Source: Flavobacterium sp. LC2016-01
Lineage (GTDB): Bacteria > Bacteroidota > Bacteroidia > Flavobacteriales > Flavobacteriaceae
Length of the DNA: 64,000 nucleotides
Reading direction: 5' to 3'
Assembly: GCF_009711135.1 (NCBI RefSeq)
Contig: NZ_WMIC01000005.1
Span: 62,001-126,000 of the forward strand
Shown here: one piece after another, positions 35,537 through 43,189 of the stretch
Position numbering within the stretch: the stretch's first letter is position 1
Layout: each line of letters begins with the position of its first letter
The notes under the pieces: generated by a model
Told to the model about the DNA's origin: nothing
Database searches by the model: none
The model's input: only the letters and a program-made list of their open reading frames with translations
Made by a program: the position numbers and the translations under genes

Positions 35537-36442
35537 ATGAAACAAAATTTAGATTATAAATTGATTTTTGCACTTGCAGCTGTTGGAATTGTTTGGGGGA
35601 CTACCTTCTTAGGGATTCGGGTTGCAGTTGAAACAATTCCGCCTTGGTTTGTAACTTCAATTCGTCAAGGATTGGCGGGATTGATTATGATGACTATTTT
35701 GTTGTTTAAAAAACAATTAAAATGGATTGGTTGGGGAAATTTCAAGCAACAGCTTATTCCATCAGTCTTAATGATTGTAATTGCAAATGGTTTTACCACA
35801 ATCGCAGAACAAACATTGCCAAGTGGATTAGCTTCTGTAATAAGTGCTTTGTCTCCGATATTGATATTTCTTGGAAGCATTTTAGTTGGCTTGCAAAAAA
35901 TGAGCTTTAAAGGTTTTATTGGAGTGTTAATTGGATTTTCAGGAGTCGTTTTTATATTTAAAGATGGACTTGGATCGTTTTTAGATGCTGATTACAGAAC
36001 CGGAATGATGTTTATGGGATTTGCAATTTTAGCTTGGGCTATTGGAACAATTTATACCAAAACACATGCTAATAAATCAAACAATATTGTGCTTAACTTG
36101 TTTTATCAATTTACATCTGCATCTTGCATTCAGTTAGTTTTGGCTTCAATTTTTTCGCCAAATCCAGATTTCAGTTCGTGGAGTTCCAGAAGTATTTTTG
36201 CGGCTTTGTATTTATCAATTTTCGGATCTGTAATTGCTTTTTTTAGTTATAGTTATGCTTTGAAACATGTTACAGCGGTTCAAGTTTCTATTTTAGCTTA
36301 TATAAATACGATAATTGCTGTATTTTTAGGTTGGCTACTTTTGGATGAAGTCATTACAATTGATTTTATTATTGCTACAGCGCTTATTATTTTGGGTGTT
36401 TTTATTGTCAATTATAAGAAGAAGGAAAAAAGAACTTTGTAG
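35537..36442 (+). CDS. EamA/DMT-family transporter
   Basis: 301 residues with about ten hydrophobic segments in two homologous halves, the drug/metabolite transporter layout. The first half includes GIVWGTTFLGIRVAVETIPPWF and TLPSGLASVISALSPI; the second ends AYINTIIAVFLGWLLLDEVI, both EamA hallmarks, followed by a short basic tail (YKKKEKRTL). It exports an unknown small metabolite across the inner membrane. It starts 19 bp after the galE terminator with no obvious TAnnTTTG of its own. Confidence 0.9.
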   Translation: MKQNLDYKLIFALAAVGIVWGTTFLGIRVAVETIPPWFVTSIRQGLAGLIMMTILLFKKQLKWIGWGNFKQQLIPSVLMIVIANGFTTIAEQTLPSGLASVISALSPILIFLGSILVGLQKMSFKGFIGVLIGFSGVVFIFKDGLGSFLDADYRTGMMFMGFAILAWAIGTIYTKTHANKSNNIVLNLFYQFTSASCIQLVLASIFSPNPDFSSWSSRSIFAALYLSIFGSVIAFFSYSYALKHVTAVQVSILAYINTIIAVFLGWLLLDEVITIDFIIATALIILGVFIVNYKKKEKRTL

Positions 36443-36474
36443 GGTTTATAAATTTTTAAAACATATTAAAAAAC

Positions 36475-36513
36475 AAAATCCTCATAAACATAAGTCTAGG
36501 AGGATTTTTTTTA
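36475..36513 (+). terminator. Terminator of the EamA transporter gene
   Basis: AAAATCCTC (36475-36483) / GAGGATTTT (36500-36508), 16-nt loop, then T's. Confidence 0.7.
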
Positions 36514-36565
36514 TGTTTATAGTTTTTAACTGATCACTAAAAACGGAATACTGAACACTTAAAAA

Positions 36566-37441
36566 TTAAGCATTCGCAGTAACCGCTTCTTTATCAATTT
36601 TATTAATCAAACCAGCTAACACTTTTCCTGGGCCAACTTCAGTAAACAAAGTAGCGCCGTCAGCGATCATTTGCTGTACAGATTGTGTCCATTTTACAGG
36701 AGCTGTCAACTGAATAATTAAGTTCTTTTTAATTTCATTTGCATCAGAAACCGCATTTGCAGTTACGTTTTGGTAAACTGGGCAAATAGGAGTTGAGAAA
36801 GTAGTTGCTTCAATCGCAGCAGCTAATTCTTCTCTTGCCGGTTCCATCATTGGTGAGTGAAATGCACCTCCAACAGGTAAAATTAAAGCACGTTTTGCTC
36901 CTGCAGCTTTCATCGCTTCACAAGCTTTTTCAACAGCCGAAGTTTCTCCTGAAATTACTAATTGTCCTGGGCAGTTATAATTTGCCGCAACCACGATTCC
37001 GTCAATAGAAGCACAAACTTCTTCCACAATATTATCAGCTAAACCTAAAACCGCAGCCATTGTAGATGGAGTGATTTCGCAAGCTTTTTGCATTGCCAAA
37101 GCACGCTGAGAAACTAATTTCAAACCATCTTCAAAAGATAAAGTTCCGTTAGCAACCAAAGCTGAAAATTCTCCTAAAGAATGTCCTGCAACCATTTCTG
37201 GTTTAAAATCTTCGCCTAAAGTTTTTGCCAAAATAACCGAGTGTAAAAATACAGCTGGCTGCGTCACTTTAGTTTCTTTTAGTTCTTCGGCAGTACCTTC
37301 AAACATGATATCTGTAATTCTAAAGCCTAAAATTTCATTGGCTTTTTCGAATAATTCTTTGGCTAAAGCCGAGTTTTCATATAAGTCTTTGCCCATTCCT
37401 GTAAACTGTGCGCCCTGACCTGGAAATACGTATGCTTTCAT
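36566..37441 (-). CDS. fabD: Malonyl CoA-acyl carrier protein transacylase
   Basis: 291 residues from the ATG at 37441 (MKAYVFPGQGAQFTGMG, the canonical FabD start); the upstream extension is not real. Nucleophile Ser88 in GHSLGE, catalytic His in GGAFHSPMMEPA and the C-terminal FTEVGPGKVLAGL are present. It loads malonyl groups onto acyl carrier protein for fatty acid synthesis. It follows the DUF983 gene by 72 bp with its own probable -7 element. Confidence 0.96.
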   Translation of the reverse strand: MKAYVFPGQGAQFTGMGKDLYENSALAKELFEKANEILGFRITDIMFEGTAEELKETKVTQPAVFLHSVILAKTLGEDFKPEMVAGHSLGEFSALVANGTLSFEDGLKLVSQRALAMQKACEITPSTMAAVLGLADNIVEEVCASIDGIVVAANYNCPGQLVISGETSAVEKACEAMKAAGAKRALILPVGGAFHSPMMEPAREELAAAIEATTFSTPICPVYQNVTANAVSDANEIKKNLIIQLTAPVKWTQSVQQMIADGATLFTEVGPGKVLAGLINKIDKEAVTANA

Positions 37442-37497
37442 TTGTCTAATTTGTTTTTTTATTTTTTTGGAATTGAAAATTAGTTTCAATTGAAAGG

Positions 37498-37505
37498 CAA
37501 AAATA
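37498..37505 (-). promoter_or_regulatory. -7 element of fabD
   Basis: Reads TATTTTTG on the minus strand, about 57 nt before the fabD ATG; -33 element not clear. Confidence 0.4.
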
Positions 37506-37513
37506 ACACTTTT

Positions 37514-37876
37514 TTATTTCGTATAATCCTTAAACATGTAAATCCATGCTAACCTTGAAAATCTCAGATTGAAAGAAGTGAGCAAAGTAATGACAACAGC
37601 GATGATCGGAATTATTCTTAAATCGAAATTGGTTTCGAAGAAAAGCTGTGCAATACAATACGTTGCAATTCCCTGAGCGACTGTTAATCCGTAATTTACG
37701 TACATCGCTCCAAAAAAGTAGCCAGGTTCTTTTTGGAATTTATAATTGCAATGACTGCAATATTCATTCATTTTTGGAAGACCAAAATTCAGAAAAATAT
37801 TTTTGTCCGTAAAAACTTTTCCTTTATGACAAATCGGACATTCGTTGCTTAAAATATGAGTTAATGCATTTGACAT
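37514..37876 (-). CDS. DUF983 membrane protein
   Basis: 120 residues. A zinc-ribbon-like N-terminus (CPICHKGKVF and YCSHCNYKF) is followed by EPGYFFGAMYVNYG and two membrane helices (about 60-80 and 88-105), ending SRLAWIYMF. This is the DUF983 family, inner-membrane proteins of unknown role. It has its own -7 element 23 nt before the start and is probably transcribed alone or together with fabD. Confidence 0.9.
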   Translation of the reverse strand: MSNALTHILSNECPICHKGKVFTDKNIFLNFGLPKMNEYCSHCNYKFQKEPGYFFGAMYVNYGLTVAQGIATYCIAQLFFETNFDLRIIPIIAVVITLLTSFNLRFSRLAWIYMFKDYTK

Positions 37877-37899
37877 GATCTTGTTGTTTTTTATTTATA

Positions 37900-37907
37900 C
37901 AAAGGTA
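37900..37907 (-). promoter_or_regulatory. -7 element of the DUF983 gene
   Basis: Reads TACCTTTG (perfect TAnnTTTG) on the minus strand; leader about 17-20 nt. Confidence 0.5.
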
Positions 37908-38048
37908 ATTCGGAGTAGGATAAAAGTCTTTTTAGTATCTTCGCTACTTATAGCACAATAAAGACATTTTTAACTAAATTTTCAAAATTAAAGCTCCAAA
38001 TTCCAAATCTAAGTTCTGTAGTCAGAAAACAATAAATAGTATCTGTGT

Positions 38049-38912
38049 ATGAAAAAGTATCCCGTTTATAGTGTTCAGAATTTTAGCTGTAATGATATTC
38101 ACCGTGATTTTTATGTGAATACTTTTAAAGAACATTTAAAAAGCCACAGTTTTGTCGAAGAACCGCATCGTCATGATTCCTATTTAATGGTATTTTTTAC
38201 AAACGGTTCAGGAAAACATGAAGTCGATTTTGATCAATTCGAAATAAAAAGAGGCAGTTTATTTGTGCTTCAGCCTGGTCAAATGCATCATTGGAGTTTA
38301 TCTGAAGACATTGAAGGCTTTGTAATCATCTTTTCACAGGAATTGTATAATCTCTATTTCGGACAAAAAAACATCAACGATTATAATTTTTATCATTCTA
38401 TTCATAACCGACCAGAAATAGTTTTTGAAGAAAAAGAAATCTCAAAAATCCTTCCGTATTTTGATTTATTAATTGCGGAAAACAATCAGGAAAACAAATA
38501 TCAATTAGATAAAATGCTGAATTTATTAGATTCTATTCATATCGAAATTTCCAGAAAATACAGCGAAACCTATTCGCATCAAACTCATTCATACAATATC
38601 AAAATCAATAAGTTCGAATCTCTTTTGGAGGAATATTTTAGAACCGAAAAACTGCCGTCATTTTACGCAGAAAAACTAAATATTACGCTAAAACATTTAA
38701 ATAGAATCTGCAATGAAATTCTGCAAAAAACCGCCACGGAAGTAATCACGGATCGCGTAATCCTGGAAATAAAAAGAATGTTAATCGACAAACAATTAGC
38801 GGTAAACGAAGTAGCGTTTAAAGTAGGTTACGAAGATTACTCGTATTTTTCCAGATTCTTCAAAAAACAAACAGGAATCTCGCCAACAGAATTTAGAAAT
38901 ACTGTACGTTGA
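38049..38912 (+). CDS. AraC-family transcriptional regulator
   Basis: 287 residues. The N-terminal cupin-like sensing domain includes HRHDSYLMVFFTNGSGKHEVDF and LQPGQMHHW. The C-terminal about 95 residues form the double helix-turn-helix (LPSFYAEKLNITLKHLNRICNEI and VAFKVGYEDYSYFSRFFKKQ ending in the classic TGISPTEFR). It activates genes in response to a small ligand. The YceI and pirin genes downstream share an upstream motif and are candidate targets (inference). Confidence 0.9.
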   Translation: MKKYPVYSVQNFSCNDIHRDFYVNTFKEHLKSHSFVEEPHRHDSYLMVFFTNGSGKHEVDFDQFEIKRGSLFVLQPGQMHHWSLSEDIEGFVIIFSQELYNLYFGQKNINDYNFYHSIHNRPEIVFEEKEISKILPYFDLLIAENNQENKYQLDKMLNLLDSIHIEISRKYSETYSHQTHSYNIKINKFESLLEEYFRTEKLPSFYAEKLNITLKHLNRICNEILQKTATEVITDRVILEIKRMLIDKQLAVNEVAFKVGYEDYSYFSRFFKKQTGISPTEFRNTVR

Positions 38913-38923
38913 TTTTTTTGTTA

Positions 38924-39036
38924 GCCACGAATTCACGAATTTTATTTGCCACAGATTTAAAGGATTATTTGGATTAAATCTGTGAAAATCTTTTCAATCT
39001 GTGGCAAAAGAAAAAAATAATTCGTGAATTCGTGGC
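38924..39036. repeat. Nested inverted repeats (GCCACGAATTCACGAATT outer arms)
   Basis: Outer arms 38924-38941 and 39019-39036 are perfect 18-bp complements. Inner arms TTTGCCACAGATT (38945-38957) and AATCTGTGGCAAA (38996-39008) are perfect 13-bp complements nested inside. The outer arm recurs in the repeat at 46274-46346. Confidence 0.7.
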
Positions 39037-39041
39037 AAACA

Positions 39042-39079
39042 AAAAAAGCCTGCACTTCCTAAAAAGTGCAGGCTTTTCA
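39042..39079. terminator. Bidirectional terminator between araC-type and YceI genes
   Basis: Perfect 14-bp stem AAAAGCCTGCACTT (39044-39057) / complement (39064-39077) with CCTAAA loop and A/T flanks for both convergent genes. Confidence 0.85.
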
Positions 39080-39109
39080 ACCAACCAAATTAAAACTTAT
39101 TATAAAGTA

Positions 39110-39643
39110 TTAAGCTTGTTTTACGAATTGTAATTCGATATTTAATTTTACTTCTTCTCCAACTAAAACACCTCCAGTTTCAAGAGCAGAGTTCCAGTTT
39201 AAACCCCAATCTTTACGATTGATTTTTCCTTCGATACTTAAACCAACTTTTGTATTTCCCCATGGATCAGTCAAGATTCCGCTATATTCTACTGGGAATT
39301 TTACTTGTTTTGAAACACCTTTGATAGTCAAATCTCCAGTTAATTCATAATCTCCAGCATCAATTTTTTTGAAAGATGAAGCTTTGAAAGTTAATTTTGG
39401 ATTGTTCTCAACATCAAAGAAATCTACACTTCTTAAATGTCCGTCTCTGTCTGCATTTGCAGTGTCGATAGAAGCGATATCACCAGAAAACTGGATATCT
39501 GCATTTTCGAAGTTTTCTCCGTCTGAAGTAATTGTTGCATCGTAAGTTCCAAATTTTCCTGAAACATTTGTAAACATCATGTGTTTAACTTTAAAACCAA
39601 TTTCTGAATGTGTTGGGTCAATTGACCATTTTGTAGTTGCCAT
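39110..39643 (-). CDS. YceI-family protein
   Basis: 177 residues, beginning TKWSIDPTHSEIGFKVKHMMF and containing RDGHLRSVDFFDVENNPKLTF, the YceI lipocalin-like signature. No signal peptide, so it is probably cytoplasmic, unlike E. coli YceI. Relatives bind long isoprenoid or fatty chains; the ligand here is unknown. It has its own promoter, and an 18-bp motif upstream is shared with the pirin gene at 40017. Confidence 0.92.
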   Translation of the reverse strand: MATTKWSIDPTHSEIGFKVKHMMFTNVSGKFGTYDATITSDGENFENADIQFSGDIASIDTANADRDGHLRSVDFFDVENNPKLTFKASSFKKIDAGDYELTGDLTIKGVSKQVKFPVEYSGILTDPWGNTKVGLSIEGKINRKDWGLNWNSALETGGVLVGEEVKLNIELQFVKQA

Positions 39644-39686
39644 AATTTTATTTTTTAAATAATTAATTTATTTCATTTTGATAGGA

Positions 39687-39732
39687 CAAAGTTACGGTGG
39701 CAGTAAGCGTAACACACTTAACCTAGATTAAG
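39687..39732 (-). promoter_or_regulatory. YceI promoter with shared upstream motif
   Basis: On the minus strand: CTTAATCTAGGTTAAGTG (39732-39715), 20 nt, then perfect -7 TAACTTTG (39694-39687), leader about 37 nt. The upstream motif contains CTTAA/TTAAG inverted halves and occupies the -33 region. Confidence 0.6.
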
Positions 39733-39935
39733 AAATAAAAAATGTGATAATTTTTTAATTGTCAAATTTATTGCTGTTACTCTGAGCGATCCCGATCCCG
39801 AAGCCTCGGGACGGGAGAAGAGTTTTTTTCTGCCATAGATTAAAAAGATTTCCACAGATTATTTATTCCCATGCTTCTGAAACAAAATCATTTTAATCAT
39901 TTTAATCTGTGGCAAAAAAACTTGATGAAATTGGA

Positions 39936-39985
39936 ACAAAAAAAGAAACGATAATAAGCTAAAAACCAGCTTAAATATCGTTTCT
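39936..39985 (-). terminator. Terminator of the pirin gene
   Basis: AGAAACGATA (39944-39953) pairs with TATCGTTTCT (39976-39985), with inner TAAGCT/AGCTTA; A-run at 39938-39944 gives T's on the minus strand. Confidence 0.75.
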
Positions 39986-40016
39986 GAAAAAAAAAGTATT
40001 AATTGTAATCTTCAAA

Positions 40017-40733
40017 TTAATAGTTCATCGGAACATCCATCAATAAAAATTCAGCATCTGTATTTGCTTTAATGTTTAAAATGTCAGTTCCTGAAATTCC
40101 AACTGCATCCCGAGTATTTAATTCCTGGCCGTTGATCGTTACATTTCCTTTCAAAACGAAAGCATAAACTCCGTTTCCTTCTTTTTTGATTTTATATTCT
40201 GTTGCAATTCCAGCATCAAAATTCCCCATATTGAACCAAGCGTCCTGATGAATCCAAACACCTTCATCATCTGCATTCGGAGATAAAATTTGAGCCAATT
40301 TATTGTGTCTGTCAGCAACGTCCAAAGTAATTTGCTGGTAACGTGGCGTAACGTTTCTTTTATTTGGAAACAACCAGATTTGCAACAATTTAGTCTGTTG
40401 ATCAGCATTTGGATTAAACTCACTATGTTGTACTCCAGTTCCGGCGCTCATCACCTGAATATCGCCATTTTTGATGATTTCAGTATTTCCCATGCTGTCT
40501 TTGTGAGCCAAATCGCCTTCTAACGGAATCGAAATGATTTCCATATTGTCGTGAGGATGTGTTCCAAAACCCATTCCGCCCGCAATCGTATCATCGTTCA
40601 AAACACGAAGCGCCCCAAACTGAATTCTATCCGGATTATACCAGCTCGCAAAACTAAAGCTATGATAAGCGTTTAGCCATCCGTGATTTGCATTTCCTCT
40701 TGTTTTTGCTTTGTGCAATATTATATTTTCCAT
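40017..40733 (-). CDS. Pirin family protein
   Basis: 238 residues of the bicupin pirin family. Landmarks are HGWLNAYHSFSFASWY, the metal-site region GFGTHPHDNMEIISI and GTGVQHSEFNPN, with His and Glu ligands typical of the N-terminal cupin. Some family members show quercetin 2,3-dioxygenase activity and others act in regulation; the role here is unknown. Promoter architecture matches that of the YceI gene, suggesting joint regulation. Confidence 0.93.
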   Translation of the reverse strand: MENIILHKAKTRGNANHGWLNAYHSFSFASWYNPDRIQFGALRVLNDDTIAGGMGFGTHPHDNMEIISIPLEGDLAHKDSMGNTEIIKNGDIQVMSAGTGVQHSEFNPNADQQTKLLQIWLFPNKRNVTPRYQQITLDVADRHNKLAQILSPNADDEGVWIHQDAWFNMGNFDAGIATEYKIKKEGNGVYAFVLKGNVTINGQELNTRDAVGISGTDILNIKANTDAEFLLMDVPMNY

Positions 40734-40762
40734 GATCTTTCTGTTTTGTTAATTTTATAGTA

Positions 40763-40808
40763 CAAAGATACCATCAACGTCAAGGAAAAGCACTTAATGT
40801 AGATTAAG
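40763..40808 (-). promoter_or_regulatory. Pirin promoter with shared upstream motif
   Basis: On the minus strand: CTTAATCTACATTAAGTG (40808-40791), 20 nt, then perfect -7 TATCTTTG (40770-40763), leader about 30 nt. Motif and spacing are identical to the YceI promoter except for the two central bases. Confidence 0.6.
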
Positions 40809-40897
40809 AAAAGGTTCTGAGGTTCTAAGGTGCTATCCCGAGGCTTCGGGACTAAGGTTTTTTTGAAGCAGAAATTTTTAGTTTCAAAAGACGTTTT

Positions 40898-40967
40898 GTC
40901 CCGCTATCCGTTTCAATCTTTTGCGCCGAACCCCGGCACAAAAGGATTTCCACTTCTATCGGGGCTA
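40898..40967 (+). repeat. Dispersed conserved-arm repeat, copy D (compact form)
   Basis: GTCCCGCTATCCGTTTCAATC, then a GCGCCGAACCCCGGCAC hairpin flanked by CTTTT/AAAAG, then GATTTCCACTTCTATCGGGG. It is the shortest and cleanest member, about 70 bp. Confidence 0.65.
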
Positions 40968-41027
40968 ATCTAGAAGTTTTAGTTTTCAGAAGTTGTGTTT
41001 TGTACGTAAAGTATAACCTTATAGTTT

Positions 41028-41052
41028 GTCATTTCGACGAAGGAGAAATGAC
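41028..41052. repeat. Short inverted repeat GTCATTTC...GAAATGAC
   Basis: The 25-bp element matches text at 9223-9244 (GTCATTTCGACTAAGGAGAA) and, with changes in both arms, GTCATTCCGAGGAACGAC at 49004-49021. Three intergenic occurrences make it a second small repeat family. Confidence 0.5.
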
Positions 41053-41133
41053 AATATTGCGTGTAGATTATTATGTTCAAAGAAAAATAAACTTTGCGCC
41101 ATCGCGTCTTTGCGAGATTACAAAAAATCGGAA

Positions 41134-41493
41134 TTATTTAATCCTAATCAATTTCCCTTTTCCAACAACTTCATCAAGATAATTCGCAGAAGAACTTTTC
41201 TTATCATGCATGTAAAACAGAATTGTATCTTTTTTGATTTCGTCTTTTGAAATACTGATAATTAAGTCTCTATTAATGAAATTATCTAATAATATTACAT
41301 TGCCATATGAAACTTTTCCTTTTGGCACATATTTATTATCAAACACAAAAACACTGTCGTTAAAAGTGATTTTATCTTTTTGGATGTATGAATTGTCATC
41401 TTCTATTAAATAATTATAACGGCCATTAAGCTTATCTGTTTTCTGGATAAAGCTCATTGAAAGCAGTGTTATGATTAAGGCAAAATATTTCAT
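41134..41493 (-). CDS. Small secreted protein of unknown function
   Basis: 119 residues with an N-terminal signal-like helix (MKYFALIITLLSMSF) and a beta-rich, lysine/aspartate-rich body (LNGRYNYLIEDDNSY, KITFNDSVFVFDNKY, VSYGNVILLDN). The layout resembles small lipocalin-like secreted proteins, but no family was recognised. It starts 6 bp after the stop of the RamB-type regulator on the same strand, so it should be transcribed with it. Confidence 0.65.
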   Translation of the reverse strand: MKYFALIITLLSMSFIQKTDKLNGRYNYLIEDDNSYIQKDKITFNDSVFVFDNKYVPKGKVSYGNVILLDNFINRDLIISISKDEIKKDTILFYMHDKKSSSANYLDEVVGKGKLIRIK

Positions 41494-41499
41494 AATGTT

Positions 41500-42981
41500 T
41501 TAACTGTATTGATTTATAAACTGCTGTACAACTGCATCTGTATTTTCATGACGTTTTTTCTTTTCCAATTCAATTGGTGGCGAAGCCCGTTCCAGACAAT
41601 CTTTCACATCGCAGGTTTCACAAGTAACACCAACAATTCTCTTCACTAAAGGTTTTCCTTCAATAAATTTGAATTTCTTTTTCATTGCAGGCGTAATCAA
41701 AATTCCAACTGAGATACTTCGAATATTATTCTCCACAAAAGGATCTTTTGTAGCCGATGAAAAAACCAGATATTCATTGCCGCTGTGAACATAACTCGAA
41801 ATCTGAGCATCAAAAAAATGCGCTTTATTTTGTTTGATCGCTTCGTCGATGGTTTTTACAGAAACCCATCTTCTGCAATAATGTTCGTTGGTTTCATTGG
41901 CGTGCGGTTCCTGCTGATTGGTAATGTGCAGTTCTTTTTTAATTTGATACACATCAGAACCCATTTTATGCGACATTCTCAAAAAGAATAGGTTTTTCAG
42001 TTGAAAATCTTTCGGCAATAAATTCGTCAATCGCTGATAAAACGATTCTGGCGAAACCTCAAAACTTTCAATCAAAGACACAAAATCTTCCGGATTCGGA
42101 CTTGGATTATTCAGGAAAAGATCGATTTTATCGACCACAGTTTTTCTCGGCAATAATAAAGCGCCGGCAAAATAAGAAGCATAAAAGTTATTCAAAACCT
42201 GATCAAAATTGTCAAATTTAATCCAGCTGAAAGTCAACAGACGATCTGATATTTTTAAGTAATTATAGGCTATTTCTTTTGCTAGAATAAAAGCTTTTTG
42301 TGGGGCATCAAGTTCTGTAGAAAGTAATAAGGTTTTACTTTTCGGAACATAAATTGAACGCAAATCGCCCAAAGCTTCCTGATCGGTAAACGCAATTTCC
42401 TTTATGTTGTATTCGTATTCTTCTTTTAAAATCGCTTCCAGTTCTTCAATGCTGATTTTAGAATCCAGATTAATCTGAAACGACTTCGAAAACGCAATTA
42501 CTTTTTCTTCTAAATCTTCAAAATAATTACTGTGCGCTTCCTGATAAGAGCGTAAAGCGGCCAAAAAGAAACTTTCACGGCTTAAGTTGTAATGTTGTGC
42601 AATTTCGATAATCGTACTAATAAACGCATTGACTTTCGCCGGAGCGTTGGCAATAATATCAATTAAATCGGCTTCCTGAATTCCGAAAAGCTCTAGCGGA
42701 ATCTCTTTTAAAATTCCGGATTTTAAAATTTCGCCGATCGGAGCGAGGTTGTTATCGAGTTTTAAAGACACCATTTGGTCATAAGTCACGTCCAAATGTT
42801 CGCAGAGTAATAAAATTTTATCTGTTTTTGGATATTTTTTACCCTTTTCAATCTCGTTTAAATACGATTTTGAAAGATTTGTCAATTTGGCCAAGCCAAA
42901 AAGAGACAGGTTTTTTTGAGTACGAACCTGCTTCAATTTCAGTCCGAAGATCAGCTTTATATAGTCTTTTTCAATATCCAT
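41500..42981 (-). CDS. RamB/ScfR-type regulator (XRE HTH + degenerate IrrE-like + Cys-rich C-terminus)
   Basis: 493 residues. Residues about 9-65 are an XRE helix-turn-helix (QKNLSLFGLAKLTNLSKSYLNEIEKG). The middle resembles the ImmA/IrrE peptidase domain, but the usual HExxH reads AKEIAY, so it is probably a non-catalytic sensor. The C-terminal domain ends with Cys454, Cys457 and Cys462 (CETCDVKDC), as in the short-chain fatty acyl regulator family that includes Corynebacterium RamB. It is divergent from aceB, the expected target. A promoter directly abuts the ATG, suggesting a leaderless mRNA. Confidence 0.9.
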   Translation of the reverse strand: MDIEKDYIKLIFGLKLKQVRTQKNLSLFGLAKLTNLSKSYLNEIEKGKKYPKTDKILLLCEHLDVTYDQMVSLKLDNNLAPIGEILKSGILKEIPLELFGIQEADLIDIIANAPAKVNAFISTIIEIAQHYNLSRESFFLAALRSYQEAHSNYFEDLEEKVIAFSKSFQINLDSKISIEELEAILKEEYEYNIKEIAFTDQEALGDLRSIYVPKSKTLLLSTELDAPQKAFILAKEIAYNYLKISDRLLTFSWIKFDNFDQVLNNFYASYFAGALLLPRKTVVDKIDLFLNNPSPNPEDFVSLIESFEVSPESFYQRLTNLLPKDFQLKNLFFLRMSHKMGSDVYQIKKELHITNQQEPHANETNEHYCRRWVSVKTIDEAIKQNKAHFFDAQISSYVHSGNEYLVFSSATKDPFVENNIRSISVGILITPAMKKKFKFIEGKPLVKRIVGVTCETCDVKDCLERASPPIELEKKKRHENTDAVVQQFINQYS

Positions 42982-42985
42982 GAAC

Positions 42986-43017
42986 CAAATATAACTATTA
43001 TAAAAATAATCGCCAAA
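42986..43017 (-). promoter_or_regulatory. Promoter of the RamB-type regulator, probably leaderless
   Basis: On the minus strand TTTG (43017-43014), 20 nt, perfect TATATTTG (42993-42986), then only GTTC before the ATG at 42981. The start site would fall at or within a base or two of the ATG. Confidence 0.6.
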
Positions 43018-43035
43018 AAATTATTTTTAATATTT

Positions 43036-43049
43036 AGCGAACGTTCGCT
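43036..43049. promoter_or_regulatory. Perfect palindrome AGCGAACGTTCGCT, candidate operator for the glyoxylate shunt
   Basis: 14-bp perfect palindrome in the aceB/regulator intergenic space, 19 bp upstream of the regulator's -33 element and about 140 bp upstream of aceB. It is GC-rich in an AT-rich spacer. It is a likely binding site for the RamB-type regulator (inference). Confidence 0.6.
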
Positions 43050-43189
43050 TGTTTTGTAAAAAACTTTTTTCTAATATTGTGGTGTAGAAATTATTAAAAA
43101 TCAAAACGTTATGATTTTAATATTCTGAAATGAATAGAAATTGATGTAACAATGAGATTTTTTTCTAATAAAAAAATAAAACCACAGCT

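Larger units (their letters stand above)
39644..40016. other. Non-coding spacer between YceI and pirin genes
   Basis: The 373 bp hold the YceI promoter (39687-39732), a short hairpin GATCCCGA...TCGGGAC (39788-39812), an imperfect inverted repeat with ATTTCCACAGATTA and TAATCTGTGGCAAAA arms (about 39829-39915, related to the inner arms at 38945) and the pirin terminator (39936-39985). Confidence 0.55.
40734..41133. other. Non-coding spacer after the small secreted protein gene
   Basis: The 400 bp contain the pirin promoter (40763-40808), a CCCGAGGCTTCGGGA hairpin (40836-40850), conserved-arm repeat copy D (40898-40967) and a GTCATTTC/GAAATGAC inverted repeat (41028-41052). No gene was recognised. 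Confidence 0.55.

Noticed and set aside
41815..42305. Active ImmA/IrrE metalloprotease in the RamB-type regulator
   Set aside because: The HExxH zinc motif is absent; the corresponding helix reads AKEIAY, so only a degenerate domain is claimed.
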